This document shows positions 1 to 7,366 of a stretch of 38,095 nucleotides of DNA, in pieces (position 1 is the stretch's first letter; each line of letters begins with the position of its first letter). This stretch comes from a virus. The position numbers and the translations under genes are program-made. A model generated the notes under the pieces. It had not been told where the DNA came from. It saw only the letters and a list, made by a program, of their open reading frames with translations, and ran no database searches. The stretch covers positions 1 to 38,095 of the IMG/VR virus record IMGVR_UViG_3300047202_000009; one strand, 5' to 3'.

Positions 1-158
1 CTTTCAGTGTTGGATTTTTCAACCTATACATTTTTTTTTTTTCAACCTGCCTATCACTTTTCTCCGCACAAGAACATAATCCGGCTTTATAAAATATCCT
101 AAGAAGTCTATGCCCTTGTTGATCTGCTGAAATTTGATTTTCTTTTCGCTTAATTTTA
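1..158. repeat. Terminal redundancy, left copy
   Basis: These bases recur at 37939-38095 and are identical except that this copy has 12 T (31-42) where the other has 11. The sequence therefore closes on itself with a period of 37938. This is either an assembly of a circular or circularly permuted genome, or true terminal redundancy. The repeat lies inside the reverse transcriptase gene, so that gene is split only by the arbitrary window ends. Confidence 0.97.
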
Positions 159-963
159 AGTCCAGTTTTTCTTTTAGGAATGTGCGAATTTTTTCAATGT
201 CTTTGTAAATGTTTTTATCCCCTAAAATAATGAAATCGTCAACATATCTTACATAATATTTATGGCCCAGTGAATAAATGAATTTATCCAACTGGTCTAA
301 ATATGCATTTGCAAAGAACTGTGATGTCAGGTTTCCTATGGGTAATCCCTTGCCGTTTGAATGAAAAAGCGATTTTTCTTTTGGTATCAGTGCTTTCTTT
401 TTCAGGTCACCTTTGAAAAGATAATTGTTTGCCGGATTGTGGTAAATAATCTTTTCTGTCAGCCATAAAATATCTTTTTTCCATCCGTATGATTTTGGCG
501 CGTTCTGTATTTTTTCTTTTATGATTTCAAAAAGGATGTTTTTGTTTATCGAGCAGAAAAAGCTTTTAATGTCTAATTTCAGGTAATAACTGTCATGCGG
601 TATTTCTTTTAAGTATTGTTTTACAATCTCTACTCCTTTGTGCGTGCCTTTGCCTATGCGGTTGGCGAATGAATTCTCGATAAAATCTGCTTCAAATAAT
701 TTCTTGACTTCATTGTATAAAAGATGGTGTACTATTCTGTCCCTGAAATCTGCGGCGAATATTTCTCTTACTGTCGGGTCCTCAATTATAAAGCATATGT
801 GCCTTGAAATTCTGTATCTCCTGGATTTTAATTCTTGTAAAAGAGCAATCAGGTTTTTCTCGCGGTTATATTCAAACCGCAGTGCGTTTAATGTATTTTT
901 TTTCCTATATCGGCAATCTCTGTATGCCTGCCATAACTTCTCTAATGTGAATACTTCTTGCAT
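19..963 (-). CDS. DGR reverse transcriptase, main part
   Basis: This is the retron/group-II-like reverse transcriptase of a diversity-generating retroelement. It copies the template-repeat RNA with errors at adenines so that the cDNA replaces variable repeats. Counting from the Met at 963, the first catalytic Asp is in LKLDIKSFF (about D131). The DGR-type motif IGNLTSQ is at 209-215, where other RTs have QGxxxSP, and the YVDD box is at 240-243. The frame stays open upstream to a TTG at 1137, but that stretch only translates the template repeat, so I take the ATG at 963. The frame ends just after a poly-A run (31-42). The missing C-terminus is encoded in another frame at 37778-37969. A run of 10 or 13 A would join them into a protein of about 373 residues. 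Confidence 0.95.
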   Translation of the reverse strand: MQEVFTLEKLWQAYRDCRYRKKNTLNALRFEYNREKNLIALLQELKSRRYRISRHICFIIEDPTVREIFAADFRDRIVHHLLYNEVKKLFEADFIENSFANRIGKGTHKGVEIVKQYLKEIPHDSYYLKLDIKSFFCSINKNILFEIIKEKIQNAPKSYGWKKDILWLTEKIIYHNPANNYLFKGDLKKKALIPKEKSLFHSNGKGLPIGNLTSQFFANAYLDQLDKFIYSLGHKYYVRYVDDFIILGDKNIYKDIEKIRTFLKEKLDLKLSEKKIKFQQINKGIDFLGYFIKPDYVLVRRKVIGRLKKKKCIG

Positions 964-996
964 TTCTTTCAAAACAGCCGGGCTGGATAGGAAGTG

Positions 997-1098
997 CTGG
1001 CGGACTGGCCGGACATAGTTGTTGTTGTTGCGGTTGTTGTTGTTGACATTGCCATTGTTGAAGTTCACGTTCCACGCGTTGTTATCGGGATTGGCGGC
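997..1098 (-). other. DGR template repeat (TR)
   Basis: This is a 102-bp segment between avd and the reverse transcriptase, read on the minus strand. Sixteen of its 34 in-register codons are AAC or AAT. It matches VR1 (1595-1696) and VR2 (22463-22564) everywhere except almost only at template adenines. The 5' end (codons for AANPD) and the GC-rich 3' end (gtccggccagtccgcc) are unchanged in all three copies. The last variable codon is TAT here and TGT in both VRs, a candidate difference between the TR-side (IMH*) and VR-side (IMH) homing signals. Similarity to VR1 may extend six bases further, to 1104. Confidence 0.97.
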
Positions 1099-1138
1099 AT
1101 AAATGCCCTTTATGTAACCTCTGACTTCGTGCTTCAAT

Positions 1139-1202
1139 CCTCTTCCAAGGGCAGAGGTTTGTATTTCCCAAACCCACTCTTTTTAACATTTCTTGTTAAA
1201 AA
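1139..1202 (-). other. Hairpins between avd and TR
   Basis: A perfect 9-bp inverted repeat (TTTTTAACA / TGTTAAAAA, 5-base loop) lies at 1180-1202, immediately after the avd stop. A second hairpin (CCTCT/AGAGG with an inner CC/GG) lies at 1139-1157. Both would form in the RNA just upstream of the template repeat. In studied DGRs the RNA around TR is structured and needed for cDNA priming. The same role here is inference; the first hairpin could instead end or stabilise the avd message. Confidence 0.5.
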
Positions 1203-1203
1203 T

Positions 1204-1557
1204 TCAGGGGATATATTTCTTCCAGCCCTCGGCTTGTTTTGATAAATCCACAGCCATTTCGCTCAGATATAAGTATGATGTCTGTCCACCCAGTTGCCTT
1301 AGTTCGTTGGCTATTCTTATTTCGGTAATCAACATCTCAATCGTCAAACACAAATGCTCTATCAATTCTGTGCGCCTTTCGCTATCTCTTTCACTGTTTG
1401 CTTTAATTATTAATTTTATTATGTCTATTGAATGTTCTATCAGTTTTCCTCCGAGAAAGTATTTGTATTGTTTCCCAAACTTTGGCACTCTTTGGTAAAA
1501 TTCACGCAGAATTGCGAATGCTTTGTTATAAATTGGTAGGTGTGAATACTGTGCCAT
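1204..1557 (-). CDS. avd: DGR accessory variability determinant
   Basis: A 117-residue helical protein with the look of the Avd / 23S-rRNA-intervening-sequence four-helix-bundle family: an N-terminal HLPIYNKAFAILREFY segment, a central helix with GKQYKYFLGGKL, and a C-terminal TSYLYLSEMAVDLSKQAEGW segment. Avd forms a basic pentamer that binds the DGR reverse transcriptase and template RNA and is needed for mutagenic homing. Its position between the target gene and the TR/RT pair is the canonical order avd-TR-RT. The start ATG is 31 bp past the stop of the target gene. Confidence 0.93.
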   Translation of the reverse strand: MAQYSHLPIYNKAFAILREFYQRVPKFGKQYKYFLGGKLIEHSIDIIKLIIKANSERDSERRTELIEHLCLTIEMLITEIRIANELRQLGGQTSYLYLSEMAVDLSKQAEGWKKYIP

Positions 1558-1588
1558 AAAATTTGTTTAATAATCAAATGCCCCAATT

Positions 1589-2317
1589 TTAATACTGGCG
1601 GACTGGCCGGACACAGTAGTTGTTGTAGCGGTAGTTGTTGTAGACAAAGCCATAGTAGAAGTTCACGTACCACGCGAGGCCATCGGGATTGGCGGCACAA
1701 ATTGTGGAACTCCAATATCCTGCTAATTGAGTGTTTGGAAAGAATGTCGTGTCTATCGCTGGATTTACTCCATCGCCTCCCAATCCGTAATCAACGATGC
1801 TCATTAATTCTTTCACGTTTGGAAGTCTCCAGTCGGCGTGCCCGAGATAATTTGCGATGTTTAATGCTTGCACCGCTAATAAAGCATTATCCCAACTCAT
1901 TCCTGCGCTAAAATCAAAACCTCCAACCGTACCCAAAACTGCGTGGTCTTTAACCCATTGTAATCCTGTTGCTTTATCATTAATTGAGTTATTTGCATTA
2001 TCGATTAAACGAGGATTAACGGGATTTCCAATACTTAAATGATAATAACCATCGTCGTAATCTGATTCAGAGACTACTTGTCCTGTTTTGGGTAAAAGAT
2101 TTTTTAGCGTCCCCGTCTTTGCTACATTCAATATTTTATATCCCACTCCGTCTACCACGTTAGCTTCTGCCGGGTCGGTATTGCGCGTCGCTTCGTCAAA
2201 TGAACCGTTTTTTGCTCCTCCGTCATATGCCACTCCCAATAAAACATTGGGTTCCGCAGGGTAATCGCAAACAACTGGCGGTGGGCATGGCGGGCATTTT
2301 CTTTTTATTTTTGGCAT
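1589..2317 (-). CDS. DGR target protein 1, C-type-lectin-like
   Basis: A 242-residue protein whose last 34 codons before the final Tyr are the variable repeat VR1. The region from about residue 115 has the DUF1566/Lcl-type C-type-lectin pattern: GLQWVKD, DWRLPNVKELMSIVDY, NPAIDTTFFP, YWSST, then the variable stretch and YCVRPVR. The N-terminus is Pro/Cys-rich (KCPPCPPPVVC). Such proteins display variable side chains on a stable fold to bind ligands. It sits right after the capsid gene and a small capsid-adjacent gene, so it may be displayed on the head or as a fibre tip. That placement is inference. Confidence 0.93.
   Translation of the reverse strand: MPKIKRKCPPCPPPVVCDYPAEPNVLLGVAYDGGAKNGSFDEATRNTDPAEANVVDGVGYKILNVAKTGTLKNLLPKTGQVVSESDYDDGYYHLSIGNPVNPRLIDNANNSINDKATGLQWVKDHAVLGTVGGFDFSAGMSWDNALLAVQALNIANYLGHADWRLPNVKELMSIVDYGLGGDGVNPAIDTTFFPNTQLAGYWSSTICAANPDGLAWYVNFYYGFVYNNYRYNNYCVRPVRQY
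1595..1696 (-). other. DGR variable repeat VR1
   Basis: This 102-bp copy of the template repeat forms the C-terminus of target 1. Aligned codon by codon it differs from the TR at 14 bases, and all 14 are template adenines (for example AAC to GGC, CTC or TAC; AAT to TTT). Adenines in the first five codons are untouched. It ends in TGT followed by the GC-rich block shared with VR2, the likely homing-initiation site. Confidence 0.96.
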
Positions 2318-2322
2318 GGTTT

Positions 2323-2583
2323 TTAATTTGTTTCGTAAATAAAATTGACTCCCTGGCCCGCGGTCCCTTTTATGTAAATCTTGGATATATTGTCGACCCC
2401 ATCGAATGTTATAGAATCTCCTTTCTCTAATTCAATGTCCTGATCGTCCTTACCTCCAATAAAAATGCTGGCACCGTTATTCAATTTTGCCTGAACACAA
2501 ATTGAATTTATCACGGCACTCAGTGCTAACTTTTCCGCAACTCCGGTTGTATTTATTTTTTGTTTACCTGATTTTAGTATCAT
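2323..2583 (-). CDS. Small head-region protein
   Basis: An 86-residue, probably all-beta protein, with alternating hydrophobic strands such as ALSAVINSICVQAKL, GASIFIGG and SITFDG. It lies between the capsid gene and the DGR target. The size, beta-rich composition and position suit a capsid decoration or accessory virion protein, but I do not recognise a family. The start ATG follows an A-rich leader with no Shine-Dalgarno. Confidence 0.75.
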   Translation of the reverse strand: MILKSGKQKINTTGVAEKLALSAVINSICVQAKLNNGASIFIGGKDDQDIELEKGDSITFDGVDNISKIYIKGTAGQGVNFIYETN

Positions 2584-2618
2584 GTTTTTTTATTTAATAG
2601 TTAATAATCTCATTCAGA

Positions 2619-2666
2619 GAGCGGATTTTTCCGCTCCCTTATCAGGTTGTTAACTATGAACCTGAT
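2619..2666 (-). other. Double hairpin after the capsid gene
   Basis: Two perfect stems sit at the capsid gene's end: 7 bp (GAGCGGA/TCCGCTC, loop TTTT) at 2619-2636, and 8 bp (ATCAGGTT/AACCTGAT) at 2641-2666, which spans the stop codon. Neither is followed by a clear U-run on the minus strand, so they look more like mRNA-stabilising or attenuating structures at the 3' end of a highly expressed gene than a strong terminator. Confidence 0.5.
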
Positions 2667-3970
2667 CCCGATTCTCCGGAGTCTAACACTGTCAAAGCTT
2701 TTGGCAATGCGACTACGTATCCTACTCTCTCGACGATTCTCAACGCTACCATGTCCTGTTCGGCCAAATTGATTTCTGTCTGGTCGTCTGTGTCGGTGAC
2801 TGTGGCTTGATCGAGCAATTTTGCTCTGATTTGCTGTTTGTCTCCGAAAATACAACCCTGTTTTAAGTTACCGAATAAGATATATGGTGATCCGTCGACT
2901 ACGTCTGCGGCCAATGGGAATGCATCGCTCAACTCATAAGTGTAATTCCAAATGGTTGCTGGCAATCCGTTTCCTGGCGCTTGGTAGATGTAATTTCCAT
3001 CCAAGTCTTTCAACTTTCTGATAACTGACAACACTGTCCTGTTCAAATAGAACTTCGCCCCTGCTAATGCTCCTGTTGGGGTTGCGTCTATCATGTTCAA
3101 GAGGTCATCTGCTGTTAAGTTGGCCACTCCGCCGGTTGTTTGGTAAACGATGTTTACTGAACCGTTATTCAATACTCCAGTCCATGGGGCTCCGATTCCT
3201 GCGAAAAACTGTAAGTCCTCCTCCTTGGCAATCGCTTCTGCAAATAACATTCCTAACAATTGTGTTAAGTTGATTGCAGAATCCTCCAAAATTTCCTCGG
3301 TCATTGGAACAATGGCGGCGAGTTTCTTTAAGGTCTGTGTTACCAATTCGAATTTTGGCTGAGTGCTTGTCTTTTTGACGCCTTCTCCTGTCCAAAATAC
3401 TTTCACGGAGGTTCCTAATGTAGGAATCTGTCTGCTGTTGCCCGGGCCCGAGAATGGGAGGTATAACATATCTCTCCTTGCTAAACCGAATTGTTTTTCG
3501 GCGATTCTCAATACCTCGGCTCTTAACTCTGACGGGATTGTTAATCCGGCCTGAGCGTCGTCAGGAGATGCTCCTGATGTTGAATCGGACAATGCTTTTG
3601 CTCCGACTCTGTCGCCGTCCAATAAGCATTTCATGAATGCCCTTGTGTTGGCGTCTGCTCTTTCGTCCTTGACGACTTCCTTGCCTGCTAAAACTTTGGC
3701 TCTCTGTTTTTCTACGCCTTTGGTAAATTTACTGACGATTTCGTCAGAAATCGAGTCTACCTTTTTGGCGATGGCTTCTTGAACAGAGGTTGAAACCAAA
3801 GCTTTTACAGCTTCGATGTCCATTCCTTTGCTCTCGTCCTCATCCCCAATGACTTCCGCGTAGGCGGTCTTTTGCTCAGCAGTTAATTCCTCGGCGTGTT
3901 CCTTTATGAACAACTTTTCCTCGGCCGTGAGTTCCTCGATTTTCTTTACGAGTAATTCTTTTATGGTCAT
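2654..3970 (-). CDS. Major capsid protein, HK97 fold
   Basis: A 438-residue protein laid out like HK97-family major capsid proteins. Residues 1-115 are a helical, charged delta/scaffold-like region. The shell domain follows, with GLTIPSELRAEVLRI, a segment KKLAAIVPMTEEILEDS, EEDLQFFAGIG and the C-terminal VALRIVERVGYVVALPKAL. It lies directly downstream of the prohead protease (5-bp gap), which would remove the N-terminal region during maturation. Its leader contains TAAAATAAAACC just before ATG, a motif shared with three other structural genes. Confidence 0.92.
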   Translation of the reverse strand: MTIKELLVKKIEELTAEEKLFIKEHAEELTAEQKTAYAEVIGDEDESKGMDIEAVKALVSTSVQEAIAKKVDSISDEIVSKFTKGVEKQRAKVLAGKEVVKDERADANTRAFMKCLLDGDRVGAKALSDSTSGASPDDAQAGLTIPSELRAEVLRIAEKQFGLARRDMLYLPFSGPGNSRQIPTLGTSVKVFWTGEGVKKTSTQPKFELVTQTLKKLAAIVPMTEEILEDSAINLTQLLGMLFAEAIAKEEDLQFFAGIGAPWTGVLNNGSVNIVYQTTGGVANLTADDLLNMIDATPTGALAGAKFYLNRTVLSVIRKLKDLDGNYIYQAPGNGLPATIWNYTYELSDAFPLAADVVDGSPYILFGNLKQGCIFGDKQQIRAKLLDQATVTDTDDQTEINLAEQDMVALRIVERVGYVVALPKALTVLDSGESGSGS

Positions 3971-3974
3971 GGTT

Positions 3975-5135
3975 TTATTTTATATTTTTTTTAATTTCTA
4001 ATAACTCCCTCATTGCTTTGTTAAGCAATTTCACAGATATTTTTTTACCGCCCTTTGCAGGGGTTTCGACCTTATCCACTTTTTTATCGGTTCCAACAGC
4101 TCCTAAGACTTCTGTGAGAGTCTTGATGGCTGATTGTATGGTTTCTTTATTGGATCTGCTTATTACTTCCACGGCTTTCGCCTGATCCTCTGGCTTTTCG
4201 ATTGCTTTTAAGTTTCCTGTTTCCTCAATCTCTTTTAATTCGATTTCTGTGTAGCTTTTCATTTCAGGAACTGGCTTATCAAATTGCGCATAGTGTTTTG
4301 AAAGGTGAGTATAAACTCCCTGTCTGTCTGAGTCCGGTATTGCCACTCCGCCTCTCGCTCCTAATAAAGCGGCCATTGCGGCGGTTACTCCGTCCCATAC
4401 CACTTTCAAATTTATATCATGGTGCGGTAATTTGTAGGCGCTCTTAATATCAGGATATCCGTCGCCGTCGTCGTCGTTTTGATTATCATCGAACCATGCG
4501 TGTATTTTTGCGTACCTTGCTTGGTTCTCCCCGTCTTGCCATGCCTCTGCCTGAACTGCGTTTGCGTCCCATGATGTGCCCTCCGGCCTCATCGGACTTG
4601 CCACAAAAGGAACTACTCCTTTCTGCATCATTTTTTGTTCTCTGATAACTCTCATTAATGGTTTCATGTCTAAACCTTTTTGCTCGGCCAGTGCCATTGC
4701 ATTTGCTGGGATGTTTACGGCTGATACTTCGTATAAAGTATTTTCTTTTAATATAATTGTGTCGTTGGTTTGATCCACTTCGTATGTGTTATTTTCAAAT
4801 CCCACGCTGAATGCTCGCATATATCCGCCTTTATATAAATTATAAATTGTTTTTGCGAAGTCGTATTCCTCTGCGGCGAACTGGATTGCTCCAGCTAAAT
4901 TATTGCTGGCATCTAAACCCAGTTCTACCATTTTCCCAATGGCTGGCTGATAATGGTCATGGGCAAATAACACAACTGGATTCTGCATATATTCTTGCAG
5001 TTTCCAACCCGATTGAACGATCACTTCTCCTTGGCGGTCAACCATCGGGGTTGAAAACACTCCTTTGATTGTGTAACTTCCATCGTCGAAGTTTGTTGCC
5101 TTGAAAATTAATTGTTTTCTTAATAATGTTTTCAT
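3975..5135 (-). CDS. HK97-family prohead protease with C-terminal extension
   Basis: A 386-residue maturation protease. Family-type signatures are VFSTPMVDRQGEVI, the His segment NPVVLFAHDHYQPAIG, the Ser segment GGYMRAFSVGFE and LYEVSAVNIPANAMA. After about residue 180 come an inserted domain (EGTSWDANAVQAEAW, AIPDSDRQGVYTHLSKHYAQF) often fused to phage proteases, and a Lys/Glu-rich tail that could act as a scaffold. The protease cleaves the capsid N-terminus inside the prohead. The order portal, protease, capsid is canonical. Confidence 0.9.
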   Translation of the reverse strand: MKTLLRKQLIFKATNFDDGSYTIKGVFSTPMVDRQGEVIVQSGWKLQEYMQNPVVLFAHDHYQPAIGKMVELGLDASNNLAGAIQFAAEEYDFAKTIYNLYKGGYMRAFSVGFENNTYEVDQTNDTIILKENTLYEVSAVNIPANAMALAEQKGLDMKPLMRVIREQKMMQKGVVPFVASPMRPEGTSWDANAVQAEAWQDGENQARYAKIHAWFDDNQNDDDGDGYPDIKSAYKLPHHDINLKVVWDGVTAAMAALLGARGGVAIPDSDRQGVYTHLSKHYAQFDKPVPEMKSYTEIELKEIEETGNLKAIEKPEDQAKAVEVISRSNKETIQSAIKTLTEVLGAVGTDKKVDKVETPAKGGKKISVKLLNKAMRELLEIKKNIK

Positions 5136-5142
5136 TGTTTTT

Positions 5143-5168
5143 ATTTTAGCACGTTTTTATTTATTCAA
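5143..5168 (-). promoter_or_regulatory. Candidate promoter, near-leaderless, before protease
   Basis: On the minus strand, TTGAAT is followed after 14 bp by TGCTAAAAT, an extended -10. The first base of the ATG lies about 7 bases past the -10, so a transcript starting at the usual distance would be leaderless. The -35 overlaps the portal stop codon. The 14-bp spacer is short, so this is tentative. The same spacing recurs at 7314 and 34425. Confidence 0.4.
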
Positions 5169-7293
5169 GAAATGCCGGGCCCAGTACGCATCTGCAATTC
5201 GGCTCTTGCGGATATGCGAGACCGTTTGAGAAGTTTGCATCTAAGGCTACAATTTCTCCGCCTACTCCGATGCCGTCCTCATGCTCGGGTCTTACTCTGT
5301 CGTCGCCTGCGTTGATCCACTCTTTTGCTGTGGCCACGCTCGACTGCCTGTAACCCTCTAAAAGCCCCTGGTTGTTTGCATTGGTTGCTTCAGTGCGCGC
5401 TACGAGTTCGCTTCTGTATGTTGAGAATTCCCCGTAGACAGATTCCACTCTGTTTGCGAGATCGCGGACTCCCTCGCCAGCTGATATGCCCTCGGCTAAG
5501 GTTGCACTGAGTTTATCTAACGTCGTAGTATTTACCGACGTTGCAAACTCCTCGGCTCTTGCTTTTATTTTCTTTTGTATTGCCTGCGTTATTTCAAATG
5601 TTTCTGCCGGTGCTATCATGTTCAGCGCGTCTTTTCCTGATTCTTTTAAGAATGCCTCGATGTATGGAATAATAAACTCCACTGATAATTTCTCCTCTGC
5701 TTTTAAGTCAAATATCTGCGAGATTTTGAATGCTTTTAGTTTTGCCTTGCTTTTTATTTTATCTAAATCTGCCATCACTCTTTCCTCTTGCCCTTTTGCG
5801 AATTTTGTCATGCCTTCTTTTAATTTTTCAGCCTTGGCATCTATAATTTTCAAAATCATTTTTGCAAAAGCGATTTTCATTTCTTTGTCCTCTAACAAAG
5901 ATTTCCCGACTTTTTTCCTGCGGATTTTCTTTTTACTTTTTCCTGACATTACTCCGGCAACTGCTTCTGTCACTGTTTCCATTATTATAAACTTTTGCTT
6001 CAGCCAGAATTTTCCTTTGAAATTAAATCTTTCAGGTTCTGTTTCTTTTGTAATTCTTGCGTCCTCGATTAATTTTGTTTTTTGTTTTGCTGTCGCTCCT
6101 TGTGGAAGTCCTCCGACTGGCGCGTTCATTAATGGCATGTAAAAACTCCATCCCCCATTAATCGGCGGCAGATTTTCTTTCGCCCTTACTTCGTTGATAA
6201 GCATCCAGTTATTTGTAATTGCTGATGCATATTCTGTTGTGATAACTTCTCTATTCTGTGGTGTCGGATCTGTAAATCCCATAAAGAATTCGTCTCCGAA
6301 ATCAGGCATAATTAATTCCTCGTTTATTTTTTCGAGCAGTCTTTTAATTTCGGGCACGATTGTTTCTGATAAAAAGATATACATTCCTGTTTCGGCGTTA
6401 GCCCTGTTAACATCGTCAACTATTGAAATAATTACTTTTGGAACTTTGAATGCCACCAAAATATCGTCGCGCGTGAACTTCATGCTTTCGATATAATCCA
6501 TTTCTTTCTGAGTCAGCGCCACTTGCTGGTATTCCAGGTTCTCGTCTAATATGGCCAGCTTTGAACTGTTGCTCGGACCCTGGTGCCTCAATGCCCAATC
6601 TCTGCGAATGTTTTCTCTTGTTTCTTTTCTCATTGCGGATTCGCCTTTGTTAATTAAAAGAGCATCCGGTCTTGAATTATTCAAAAAGAAATCTCTTTGA
6701 TATCGCGATGCAAAATCCTCTGTTTGAATTCTTGTCTGCGCTGGTTTGATTGGCGAGAGTCCAAAATATAAACTCATCGGATCGGGATATTTCACATGCA
6801 CGATGTCCTCTACTGCAAAAGTTTCTGTGGTCCCGTTCTCTGTTTGTATTTTATATTCCTTTATGAAATTTGTCGGGTCTTTTACAATTTCAATTAAGTC
6901 TGGCCTGATGTTCCATAGTTCCACAACTTTTCCTGAATTGTTTCTTGCCTTGAACCAAAAAGCGTCGCCGGTTGTTTTCAGATTTATTATTGTCGTCTCT
7001 AAAAATTCAGTCTTTGTTTGGAATGGATTTACTTTGTATAAAAGGTCAAGTGCCGGGTGCGTTGTGATTTCTTTGATGTCTCCTTTTGAGTTTATAATTT
7101 TATAAAGTTTGAATTCTGTTGATGCAACTTTTTCTGCTATTTTTGAAATGCATGCAAAAACATACAGCGATTTTGAGTATTGCTGTATCATTCCTGATTT
7201 AGAAAATTCAGGGGTGGTTAATCTGCGGAGCAAATTAATTCCTGCATCCGCTACGTAATCTTTTTTTCTTTTTAAGAATGAGAAGATTGACAT
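5161..7293 (-). CDS. Portal protein fused to MuF-like head morphogenesis domain
   Basis: A 710-residue protein. Residues 1 to about 400 match phage portal proteins: SLYVFACISKIAEKVAST, EFLETTIINLKTTGDAFWF, VEDIVHVKYPDPMSLYFGLS, and the clip/stem region ending in LMNAPVGGLPQ. A Lys-rich helical linker covers about 430-590. The C-terminus from about 620 is a gpF/SPP1-gp7-like minor head domain with YRSELVARTEATNANNQG, EWINAGDDRVRPEHE and PNCRCVLGPAF. The portal forms the dodecameric vertex for DNA entry. MuF proteins are usually separate genes, so the fusion is noteworthy. Confidence 0.92.
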   Translation of the reverse strand: MSIFSFLKRKKDYVADAGINLLRRLTTPEFSKSGMIQQYSKSLYVFACISKIAEKVASTEFKLYKIINSKGDIKEITTHPALDLLYKVNPFQTKTEFLETTIINLKTTGDAFWFKARNNSGKVVELWNIRPDLIEIVKDPTNFIKEYKIQTENGTTETFAVEDIVHVKYPDPMSLYFGLSPIKPAQTRIQTEDFASRYQRDFFLNNSRPDALLINKGESAMRKETRENIRRDWALRHQGPSNSSKLAILDENLEYQQVALTQKEMDYIESMKFTRDDILVAFKVPKVIISIVDDVNRANAETGMYIFLSETIVPEIKRLLEKINEELIMPDFGDEFFMGFTDPTPQNREVITTEYASAITNNWMLINEVRAKENLPPINGGWSFYMPLMNAPVGGLPQGATAKQKTKLIEDARITKETEPERFNFKGKFWLKQKFIIMETVTEAVAGVMSGKSKKKIRRKKVGKSLLEDKEMKIAFAKMILKIIDAKAEKLKEGMTKFAKGQEERVMADLDKIKSKAKLKAFKISQIFDLKAEEKLSVEFIIPYIEAFLKESGKDALNMIAPAETFEITQAIQKKIKARAEEFATSVNTTTLDKLSATLAEGISAGEGVRDLANRVESVYGEFSTYRSELVARTEATNANNQGLLEGYRQSSVATAKEWINAGDDRVRPEHEDGIGVGGEIVALDANFSNGLAYPQEPNCRCVLGPAFLE

Positions 7294-7313
7294 GGGAGTT
7301 TTTGAATTATTTA

Positions 7314-7339
7314 ATTATAGACCTTTTATTTATTGTCAA
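7314..7339 (-). promoter_or_regulatory. Candidate promoter before portal
   Basis: In the 73-bp gap between terL and the portal gene, the minus strand carries TTGACA, 14 bp, TATAAT. Another TTGACA lies 13 bp further upstream (7347-7352), and TTGTTG gives a 17-bp spacer. The -10 is perfect, and this is one of few real gaps in the head operon. The duplicated TTGACA could also be an operator. Confidence 0.5.
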
Positions 7340-7366
7340 CAAGGGCTGTCAAGGGGTGAATAACTT

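Noticed and set aside
1-158. Terminal repeat as an attachment site or mobile-element end
   Set aside because: It lies in the middle of the RT coding sequence and simply overlaps the other end of the assembly, with no inverted structure or recombinase.
964-1137. Longer N-terminus for the reverse transcriptase
   Set aside because: The extra 58 codons mostly translate the template repeat and begin at TTG. RT homology begins after the ATG at 963. Kept only as a finding.
2610-2855. 81-residue minus frame over the capsid gene end
   Set aside because: Arg/Ser-rich shadow of the capsid coding sequence in another frame.
5486-6142. 218-residue plus-strand frame
   Set aside because: Lies wholly opposite the portal gene. 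Its Phe/Ser/Ile-rich composition is the usual antisense reading of Lys/Glu-rich coding sequence.
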